DNA of 64,000 nucleotides from Ardenticatenaceae bacterium. Its GTDB lineage: Bacteria; Chloroflexota; Anaerolineae; Promineifilales; Promineifilaceae. Each line of letters starts with the position of its first letter. Position 1 is the stretch's first letter. The stretch lies in assembly GCA_020634495.1 (NCBI GenBank), contig JACKBR010000012.1:46852-110851 (forward strand). Reading direction: 5' to 3'. Shown here one piece after another: positions 56,452 through 63,481 of this stretch. The position numbers and the translations under genes were made by a program. A model generated the notes under the pieces. The model was given only the letters and a program-made list of their open reading frames with translations. It did no database searches and had not been told where the DNA came from.

Positions 56452-56475
56452 TTGAGATTAGAGAGTGGAGATTAA
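56452..56475. repeat. GGAGATT element, copy 9, at a gene junction
   Basis: TGAGATTAGAGAGTGGAGAT provides the last codons and the stop of the gene at 54457. Its GGAG also stands nine bases before the ATG of the next gene, so it may serve as that gene's ribosome site. Confidence 0.7.
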
Positions 56476-57542
56476 AGTCATGCAATCGGTCACAAAAAAG
56501 AGTTCCTGGTTCAAGCAGCCGATTGCCTTTATTTTGCTGGCGTTTGTCATTTTGTCCTTTTCTGCCAGCGTCATCAACCCCTTGTTTGAATCCACCGACG
56601 AGCTGCGCCACTACCGGTTTGTGCAGCACATCATCCAAATGAAAAGTTTGCCCGTGCAGGGAGAGTCGGGGTGCAGCGCCCAGGCACCATCCGCCGCTGT
56701 TTTACGCATTGGGGGCGTTGGCAACTTTTTGGATTGACACCGGGCGACCCGTTTGTTCCCAGCTGGAAGACAATCCGTTTTGGCAGTACCGTTACTGGGA
56801 AGTTGGCGACGACAACAAAAATCAATATTTGCACACGGCGGCAGAAGCCTTTCCCTGGTCTGGCGAGCCGCTGGCGGCGCACATGGTGCGTGGCTTGAAT
56901 GTGCTGATCGGGGCCGGGGTGGTTTATCTGACCTGGCTGCTGGGGCGCGTGCTTTGGCCTAAACGGCCGTCTCTGGCCCTGGGCGCAGCGGCATTTGTGG
57001 CCTTTAACCCGATGTTTGTCTACATGGCGGGTCCATTAATGACGGATTGCCGCGCTGAGCGGAACGGCCGTCTTGCTGGCGTCGGTTCAGTTGGTAATCG
57101 GACGCTGGTTTGTCTCGCCGCTGGGGCATTGGCCTGGGCATTTTGTTTGGTGTGGCCTATGAGCAAGTTTAATCTGGCAGCGGTGGCGCTTTAATTGAAA
57201 CGCTGTAACCTGGTGGCCTGGCGTAAAACAGTGGCGGCTCTGGCTGGAAGCCAACTTGCTCATTGCTGCCTTTACTTTGTTGCTGGCGGCTGGTGGTTTG
57301 TGCGCAACCAATCTGTATGGCGAAGCCACCGGCTTTGAGCGCCTTACCGAGCTGTGGGCGTGCGACCCGCCGAAAGCTGGGCGTGGCCATTTTGAGCTGC
57401 CCTACACCTACCAGCCTGTGGGGCCGCTTTGGCTACGGCCAGGTTCCCTTGCCGGATGGCATTTATCTTGGCCTGCGCTGGCTGGTGGGGATTGGCCTGC
57501 TGGGGCTGTTGCGATTGAGGCCTTTGCTTTCATGGTTTTCAC

Positions 57543-57624
57543 CCTCTGCAGCCATCTCCTTGAGGAGAGGGAGAATAGTTCTCCCCCGAAGGGGAGGGTT
57601 AGGGTGGGGGTCAACCTTTCCCTT
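57543..57624. repeat. G/C-rich CCCTCTGCAGCC-type hairpin translated in frame
   Basis: CACCCTCTGCAGCCATCTCC on the left and GGGGAGGGTTAGGGTGGGGG on the right enclose a GAGGAGAGGGAGAA / TTCTCCCCC stem. It is a relative of the element at 9548. It reads LRRGRIVLPRRGGLGWG between membrane helices. Confidence 0.75.
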
Positions 57625-57793
57625 GTTCCTACTCATTCTCGATGTCATTCTCTTTTTTGCTGTGGTTTTCAATTACCTACTGGTTAGCCCGGCGGGGGCG
57701 ATGGGGCGTTTTTTCTTCCCGGCGCTGCCTGCCCTGGCGCTGCTCACCTTTTACGGCCTCGCCGCCTGGATTGATCTCATCTGGCCGCCCAAA

Positions 57794-57826
57794 CCAATCT
57801 CCAGTCTCCAATCCCCAGTCTCCATT
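57794..57826. repeat. GGAGATT element, copy 10, right arm
   Basis: CCAATCTCCAGTCTCCAATC followed by CCCAGTCTCC. It reads PISSLQSPVS in frame, just before a membrane helix. Confidence 0.75.
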
Positions 57827-58878
57827 CTTTCCATCATTGTAAATTTAGGCATGGCTGTACTCACCATCGTTGCCATTTTTGGCTATCTGGCGGCGGCTTT
57901 TGCCCGGCCTGAACCGTTTGCGGCGGAGGGAGCCAGTTCACCGCTCGGTGCAGGTGTTCCCAATCCCAGCAACGCCCAGTTCGACAGCTTTGCCATTTTG
58001 CGCGGCTATGAGCTGGACAGCACCACGCTGCAACCCGGTGGTTTTGTGACGCTCGATTTGTATTGGGAGGTAATTGGCCAGCCGCCCGGCAACTTCTTGC
58101 TTTTTGTCCACCTGATCGATGAAGAAACTGGCATCTTGATTGCCCAGCGCGACACGCATCCGGGCCTGGGCAACTTCCCCAGCAGCCAGTGGCAGCCGGG
58201 TGACCGCTTTGTCGATTCGATTCGTCTGTACGCCAGCGAGACGATGTACACGCCAGCCAGCGCCAGCCTGCAAATTGGGCTGTACGCGCCGGGAGAAAAT
58301 GGCTACCGGCTGGGCATTGCTGACGCTGACGGCACATTTTTAGGCGATTCGCTGGCGCTAAGCGACATTGCTCTTGCCGGGGCGGACAATTGGCGAACAG
58401 ATAGTCAATCGTTCCCTAATTTGCTGAACCAGAATTTTTTCAACGATGTGCGCCTGACGGGGTATGAATACAACAAACGGGTGTTGGCTCCTGGGGAGTC
58501 GTTGACGGTGACGCTTTACTGGGAAGCGCTTCGGGAGCTGCCGCCAGATTATTTGGCGGAGGTGGCCTTGTGTGAGCTGCCTTGTGCGGAGTGGATGCCT
58601 GTGTTGCAAACGGCCGTTTCCTCCCTCGAATTCACCTCCACAAACAGCCAGCAAGCCAATGAAATAATCATGGACACTTATGATTTGCCGCTGGACACAA
58701 ATTTACCGCCCGGTTCCTATGGTATTCACGTTGCTTTAATTGACGCTGTGACGAAAGAACCACAGAATATTGTTGCCGAGGATGGACACTACATTGATGA
58801 TCGCTTATTATTAGCAAATATCCGTGTTCAACCATAAACCACCTTGGTTAACAAACGAGTCTGAAAGGTTTTCTATTT

Positions 58879-61800
58879 GTGACAGCGGAACGATACAGCC
58901 AACTTCGAGTCGGTTTGGTAGGGTTTTTGCTGCTAGTGAGCGGCATTGTTTACCTCCTGCTGCCGTTTTCTGCGCTGCGCTGGGCGCAATCCCCATTTCT
59001 TGGTTTTTTCCTTGACCCCAATTTAGTTATCAATGATTCTGGTGAGCCAGAGTGGCCGACGCAGGGAGACGCACCCGTTCTGAGCTACCCGGATCGGATT
59101 ACGGCCGTAGATGGCCAGGCCATATCCACTACGCAGGCATTTCTAGAAACGTTAGCCAGCAAACAACTGGGGGACAGGGTATCCCTCACCCTCGTTCAGC
59201 CCCCAGAAGGCATGGGCGTAGAGGTCAGTCGTCCTGAAATGGAGCGTACGGTTACCTTGCCCATTATCGAGCTGACAACCTTAAGTTTTTGGAATCAGTT
59301 TGGCCTTTTTTATTTAACGGGACTGGTGATGTTCATTATTGGCGTGTGGACATTTTATGTTCGCCCCAAAGCGGAACCGGCCCAGGTGTTTGCCTTGTTT
59401 ATGAGCGTGACGGCGCTGGCGGTGGGTGGGTTGTTCAACATGCTTACCTCGCATGAGTATGGGCGCATTTGGCTGCTGTCCTTGTCTTTGGCCCCTGGAT
59501 TTTGTGTTTGGTTAACGGCCGTTTTCCCCCATGAGATGAGCTTTATTGATAAATACCCACGCAGCAGATGGCTGCCGCTGCTGCTTAGTTTGGGCATTGG
59601 CGTCTGGGCGCAGCTTTGGCTGATCGATGGGACAAATCCCTGGCATTATGCCATTCCCTGGCGTGCTCTATTTGCCCTTAACGCCCTGGCCATTTTGCTA
59701 TCTTTGGTGATGATGGCTTATCGCGGCTATCGATCGCCGTCGCCGCTGGTAAGGCAGCAAGCGCGTATCATCCTGGTGGGCAGCCTGTTGGCCTTTACCC
59801 CGCTCATTCTCTTTTTTGTACCCGCATCACAAATGATTGATGTGGCCTGGCTGCCCTCAGCTTTTTATTTGCCACCGCTTGTGGCCTTCCCTCTGGCCAT
59901 TGCCTACACCATCATTCGCTACCGTTTGTTGGATGTGGAGTTGGTGCTGCGCCGTTACCTTTCTTGGGTGTTAATGACGGGGCTGCTGCTGGTGGCTTTT
60001 GTCCTGGTGGCGGTTGGCGTTACCAATACGTTTGGCGCTGTTACGGAAAATCCTGTCGTGCTGTCTCTGTTGGTTGTCACGATGGTTTTGATGTTTAATC
60101 CGCTGCGTTCCCGGCTGCAAGAGGCGATTGATCAGCTATTTTTCCGGGAGCCGGTGGCTTTGGATAAGCTGCTGCGGGCATATAACAGGGCGTTGACAAC
60201 GGCCGTAAATACCGATCAGGTAGCCAATACGCTGTTGAAATACGTTTCTTCCGGCGTGCCAGACACAACCCCCCATCTGTTTTTGCCAGATGCGCGGATG
60301 AATTATTTTAGCAGTTACAACAATCACAATGCTGAACGGCTCAATATGGAGTCTCCGCTGGTAACGTATATGAGCCAGACCAACGGCCCCATCGATCTAA
60401 CCGAGGAGCGCGCCTGGCCAGAACCGCTGTCTGAACAAACGGACACGGTTCAGGCGTTGAATGCGGCCGTTTTACTGCCAATCAATAACGGCCGTGAGCT
60501 GCTGGGCTGGCTGTCCCTTTCCCCCAAGAAAAGCCGACAGCATTTTCGCCCGGCAGAAATCAATTACATCAGCTCTTTAGTGGATCAATCGCTCATTGGG
60601 TTAGAGCGGGCCAACGTCATTCGTCGGCTGGAAACCCGCGTTTCTGAGCTGGATATGCTTAGCCAATTCTCCCAGGCGCTCAACTTCACCATTGATTTTG
60701 ATGCGCTTTTGGAGTTGGTCTTTACCAATTTTCAGCGGCTGCTGGGCATTGATGACTTTTTCATCTCGCTGCGCGACAAGGCTACCAAGCAGATTTACAC
60801 GGTTTTTTATTTGGAAGATGGCGAACGGTACGAAGCGAAAGAAGGGCCGGACAAGGTTGTCACTGACCCCAGCATTCATCAGGTGGTGAACATGGGGCAA
60901 ATGGTGGTGAAAGAGGATGAGTACGGCCGTTCCTGGATTGCCGCGCCCCTGAATGCTGGTGCCGACACCATTGGTGCCATTCACACCTTTTACCGCGACC
61001 CAGCCCATAAAATCCGTGCCAGACAGCAGCAGCTTTTCACCGTTTTTGCCGACCGCACCGCCACCGCCCTGGAACGCATCGACACCAACCGCCGCCTTAA
61101 AGAGCGTGCCCAGCAGCTAGAAATTATGAACCAGGTCACCTTTTCATTGGCTTCCACCAAAGAGCTAGACCCGCTGCTGGAGCTTATTTTAGACAAGGCG
61201 ATTGAGCTGTTGGATACGGAAGCCGGAACCTTTATGGTTTCTCGTGCGGAAGATGGTGAACTGGAGTTTCGCGTGGCGCGTGGGCCTTCTAGCAATGGTT
61301 TGGTGGGGCGACGTTTGCCGTTGGGGGCTGGCCTGGCAGGAACGGCCGCACAAACAGGCCGGGCCATTCTGGTCAATCGGGTGCAGGATGATGATCGCTG
61401 GTTTTCGGCCGTTGATGCCGGTTCAGATTTTAATTCCCAATCGATCCTCACCGTGCCCTTGGTGCGCCAAAATACCGTTCTGGGCGTGTTGCAGGTCATC
61501 AACAAGCAAAATGGAGCCTCATTTAATCTTGAAGACCAAAGCTTGCTGACCGCATTTGCCGGGCAAGCTGTTGTGGCCATGGAAAATGCACGCCTGCTGG
61601 CCCAAACAGACGAGGCGCTGCAAAAAAGTGTGGATGAGCTTTCCCTGTTGCAGCAGCTCGACCGAGATTTCAGCACCACGCTTGATTTGGAACACGTGCT
61701 GAACCTAACGCTTGACCGCATGTTGAGCATTTACCAGGGTGTGGCTGGGGCGATTGCTTTAGTAGATGAAGAGGGTGAAATCTACCGGGCAGTGACCCAG

Positions 61801-62841
61801 GGGTACGACGAAACGTTCAACGACAAAAAACTTTCGGCACACAAAGGGCTGATTGGGCGCGTTATTCAATCGGGGCAGCCTTACAACGCAACAAACGTGC
61901 ATGAAGAAACAGATTACATCGCGGCTAACTTCAATACGCACTCACAAATGACGCTGCCGTTCATCAACAAACAAGAGCTCATTGGTGTAATTGCCATAGA
62001 AAGTGATGTGATTGGTAGGTATGCAGAAGAAGATTTGCAAACGGCCGTACGCATCACCAACCACGCCGCCGCCGCCATTGCCAACGCCATCCTCTACGAC
62101 AAAGTCAACGAAGCCAACCAGGCAAAGTCAGAATTTGTCTCTATGGTCTCGCATGAGCTAAAAACCCCCATGACCTCCTTGCGCGGCTATACAGATTTGC
62201 TTCTTTCTGGCATGACTGGTGAACTAACAGAGCAGCAGCACAACTTCCTGGAAATCATGGCCGCCAACATCCGGCGCATGAGCCAACAAATCCAAGACCT
62301 CACCGACATCTCTCGCATAGAGACCGGCCAACTGCATATCGAACCATCCCCCACCTCCTTTGTAAACGTGGTGAACGAAACCATGCAAACTGTAAAAGGG
62401 TTATGCGATGAAAAAGAGATTCGCGTGCATCTAGAGCTGCCAGACGAGCTACCCCTGGTAATGGCCGACAAAGGTCGCATGGTACAGGTATTAACAAACT
62501 TACTGAGCAATGCCTGCAAATATTCCCCACCAGATACCGATGTAACCCTCAAATTTATGACCCGCATGGTTGCTCAAGAAGAGTCAGAAGAAATTCGGCC
62601 TATGGTTTGGTGCTGCGTCAAAGACAGCGGATATGGCATCTCTGAACAAGATTTGGAGCAGCTATTCACCAAATTCTTCCGCTCCGACGACCCCAACATA
62701 CGTCAGGCCAAAGGCACCGGGCTGGGTCTTTCAATCACCAAGGGGATCATTGAACTGCACGGCGGTGAAATTTGGGTAGAAAGCAAGCTGGGCGAAGGCA
62801 CTTCCTTCCAATTCACAATTCCTCAGGCACCAGCATCATAA
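58879..62841 (+). CDS. Large membrane sensor histidine kinase: PDZ-like loop, multiple helices, four GAF domains
   Basis: 1320 residues. Helix 1 (about 10-35) is followed by an extracytoplasmic PDZ-like loop (DRITAVDGQAISTTQAFLET, to about 115) and about eight helices to 410, an arrangement like the N-terminus of ComP. GAF domains follow at about 440-590, 600-735, 755-905 and 925-1075. The HisKA segment is VSMVSHELKTPMTSLRGYTD with the phospho-acceptor H1092. The HATPase domain has LSNACKYSPPDTDVTL, DSGYGISEQDL and GTGLGLSITKGI. No receiver is attached and no regulator is adjacent. GTG at 58879 has AAAGG upstream. It may integrate several small-molecule signals. Confidence 0.93.
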   Translation: MTAERYSQLRVGLVGFLLLVSGIVYLLLPFSALRWAQSPFLGFFLDPNLVINDSGEPEWPTQGDAPVLSYPDRITAVDGQAISTTQAFLETLASKQLGDRVSLTLVQPPEGMGVEVSRPEMERTVTLPIIELTTLSFWNQFGLFYLTGLVMFIIGVWTFYVRPKAEPAQVFALFMSVTALAVGGLFNMLTSHEYGRIWLLSLSLAPGFCVWLTAVFPHEMSFIDKYPRSRWLPLLLSLGIGVWAQLWLIDGTNPWHYAIPWRALFALNALAILLSLVMMAYRGYRSPSPLVRQQARIILVGSLLAFTPLILFFVPASQMIDVAWLPSAFYLPPLVAFPLAIAYTIIRYRLLDVELVLRRYLSWVLMTGLLLVAFVLVAVGVTNTFGAVTENPVVLSLLVVTMVLMFNPLRSRLQEAIDQLFFREPVALDKLLRAYNRALTTAVNTDQVANTLLKYVSSGVPDTTPHLFLPDARMNYFSSYNNHNAERLNMESPLVTYMSQTNGPIDLTEERAWPEPLSEQTDTVQALNAAVLLPINNGRELLGWLSLSPKKSRQHFRPAEINYISSLVDQSLIGLERANVIRRLETRVSELDMLSQFSQALNFTIDFDALLELVFTNFQRLLGIDDFFISLRDKATKQIYTVFYLEDGERYEAKEGPDKVVTDPSIHQVVNMGQMVVKEDEYGRSWIAAPLNAGADTIGAIHTFYRDPAHKIRARQQQLFTVFADRTATALERIDTNRRLKERAQQLEIMNQVTFSLASTKELDPLLELILDKAIELLDTEAGTFMVSRAEDGELEFRVARGPSSNGLVGRRLPLGAGLAGTAAQTGRAILVNRVQDDDRWFSAVDAGSDFNSQSILTVPLVRQNTVLGVLQVINKQNGASFNLEDQSLLTAFAGQAVVAMENARLLAQTDEALQKSVDELSLLQQLDRDFSTTLDLEHVLNLTLDRMLSIYQGVAGAIALVDEEGEIYRAVTQGYDETFNDKKLSAHKGLIGRVIQSGQPYNATNVHEETDYIAANFNTHSQMTLPFINKQELIGVIAIESDVIGRYAEEDLQTAVRITNHAAAAIANAILYDKVNEANQAKSEFVSMVSHELKTPMTSLRGYTDLLLSGMTGELTEQQHNFLEIMAANIRRMSQQIQDLTDISRIETGQLHIEPSPTSFVNVVNETMQTVKGLCDEKEIRVHLELPDELPLVMADKGRMVQVLTNLLSNACKYSPPDTDVTLKFMTRMVAQEESEEIRPMVWCCVKDSGYGISEQDLEQLFTKFFRSDDPNIRQAKGTGLGLSITKGIIELHGGEIWVESKLGEGTSFQFTIPQAPAS

Positions 62842-62906
62842 AAATACGTCCAACAATTATCTCCCTTCTGTTACTTAAAAATAGCTAAATAGTCATTTGC
62901 ATCCCA

Positions 62907-62934
62907 TTGACATCATCTGTTTGTACGCTATACT
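62907..62934 (+). promoter_or_regulatory. Near-consensus promoter upstream of a short promoter-terminator unit
   Basis: TTGACA, 16-base spacer, TATACT. The predicted start is at 62941. Confidence 0.82.
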
Positions 62935-62940
62935 TGGAAC

Positions 62941-62988
62941 ATGGATGATAAAGTCACAAAATCATCAGAAAACCCACAAAAACATTAG
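62941..62988 (+). CDS. Possible leaderless 15-residue peptide
   Basis: MDDKVTKSSENPQKH-stop. The ATG coincides with the predicted first base of the transcript, so it would be translated as a leaderless message. The terminator hairpin begins eight bases after the stop codon, close enough that a ribosome at the end of the frame might affect hairpin folding. The peptide is hydrophilic, lysine-rich, and has no run of a single amino acid as seen in classical attenuator peptides. It may be chance: a 16-codon frame is not improbable. Confidence 0.3.
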   Translation: MDDKVTKSSENPQKH

Positions 62989-62995
62989 CTCACAG

Positions 62996-63020
62996 CGCAC
63001 GCATTTTGCGTGCGTTTTTT
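62996..63020 (+). terminator. Intrinsic terminator of the short transcript
   Basis: CGCACGCA / TGCGTGCG stem, three-base loop, then six T. It lies about 60 bases before the SWIM-like gene. Confidence 0.92.
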
Positions 63021-63081
63021 GTTTCTATTAACCGGAAGTCCCTAGAACCCTTAATCATGCAGAGAGGAGCGTAAAAAAATT

Positions 63082-63327
63082 ATGGACTATGGAATGATTG
63101 GAAAGATTGAGAAGTCAAAGTTCTACGCGCAGGAGCCCGAACGGTTCAGTTTTGATTCTTTTAGTGTTCGACTTGAAGGGGACAGTGGCGGTGTTCATAA
63201 CATTAAATATGAATCTGGCCACTGGGATTGTGATTGTAACTTTTTCCATACTCGTGGCTATTGCAGCCACACGATGGCCATTGAGCGCGTTTTAGGCGAA
63301 ATGTTGGGGGCACCCGCAGTCGCTTAA
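63082..63327 (+). CDS. Small SWIM zinc-finger-like protein
   Basis: 81 residues. The C-terminal half has WDCDCNFFHTRGYCSHTMAI, which gives the CxC...CxH pattern of SWIM zinc fingers. The N-terminal part (KFYAQEPERFSFDSFSVRLE) is polar. Stand-alone SWIM-like proteins of about 80 residues are frequent in Chloroflexota and might bind nucleic acid or protein. AGAGAGGAG lies about ten bases before the ATG. The gene sits between two strong terminators, so it has its own short mRNA, either from the promoter at 62907 by read-through or from an unseen one. Confidence 0.85.
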   Translation: MDYGMIGKIEKSKFYAQEPERFSFDSFSVRLEGDSGGVHNIKYESGHWDCDCNFFHTRGYCSHTMAIERVLGEMLGAPAVA

Positions 63328-63355
63328 ACAATTGTTTCCAATTAATCTAGAAACC

Positions 63356-63386
63356 AAAGCCCGACCACCAGGTCGGGCTTTTTTTG
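63356..63386 (+). terminator. Intrinsic terminator after the SWIM-like gene
   Basis: AAAGCCCGACC / GGTCGGGCTTT stem with a four-base loop and a T run. Confidence 0.95.
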
Positions 63387-63418
63387 TTATAATCATTTGC
63401 TTAAAAATAGACTTATCT

Positions 63419-63455
63419 CCCGCAGGTGAAGGGCGCTCATAATAAATCCTGCGGG
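63419..63455. repeat. Inverted repeat in the leader of the CPBP gene
   Basis: CCCGCAGG and CCTGCGGG are perfect 8-bp arms with a 21-base loop, ending about 15 bases before the AGGAG ribosome site of the next gene. Confidence 0.55.
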
Positions 63456-63481
63456 AGGTTTATGTATGCAGGAGTTTTGCT

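Larger units (their letters stand above)
54457..56475 (+). pseudogene. GT39-like membrane glycosyltransferase, many frame breaks
   Basis: The GTG at 54457 (AAGG upstream) starts KRKRDFWLVLAITFVAFGLR. Frame changes are needed near 54535 (then LPPGWRDDELINSLVISQHV, where DDE is the acidic motif), 54830, 54925, 55045, 55235 and 55845. Segments in order are ALYHALNAIMLGLFGANFVG, GFYTYFAGRA, EEWLYNIPNRPLFG-like sequence, ISVPPASLGHTILSQPATYI and the C-terminal VAPPAVAGYYSLAQTEAQM. The complete protein would be about 670 residues and parallels the genes at 47051 and 52267. Three GGAGATT elements lie inside; the last gives the ending LRLESGD-stop. Confidence 0.72.
56480..58837 (+). pseudogene. GT39-like membrane glycosyltransferase, frame broken in the N-terminal half
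   Basis: The start reads MQSVTKKSSWFKQPIAFILL and NPLFESTDELRHYRFVQHII, where DE is the acidic motif. Frame changes follow near 56665, 57040, 57120, 57195 and 57380. HHPPLFYALGALATFWIDTG, VRGLNVLIGAGVVYLTWLLG, GATGFERLTELW-like and WGRFGYGQVPLPDGIYLGLR can be followed in order. From about 57400 to the stop at 58837 the frame is clean, with a large beta-rich C-terminal domain (about 400 residues: PGNFLLFVHLIDEETGILIA, SLQIGLYAPGENGYRLGIA). Full length would be about 780 residues. Two hairpin repeats are translated in the clean part. Confidence 0.75.
62941..63020 (+). ncRNA. Candidate short transcript of about 80 bases (small RNA or leader with attenuator)
   Basis: It is bounded by the promoter at 62907 and the terminator ending at 63020. 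It could be a free small RNA, or the terminated leader of the SWIM-like gene at 63082. It also contains a 15-codon leaderless open frame (next entry). No known riboswitch pattern was recognised. Confidence 0.5.

Noticed and set aside
60990..61730. 246-codon minus-strand open frame inside the large kinase gene
   Set aside because: Ser/Arg-rich low-complexity translation; the plus strand carries unambiguous GAF domains.
3645..62060. ACGGCCGT as a simple restriction-site or codon-bias effect
   Set aside because: It is read in all three registers and also occurs between genes, and a restriction target would be expected to be depleted, not enriched.
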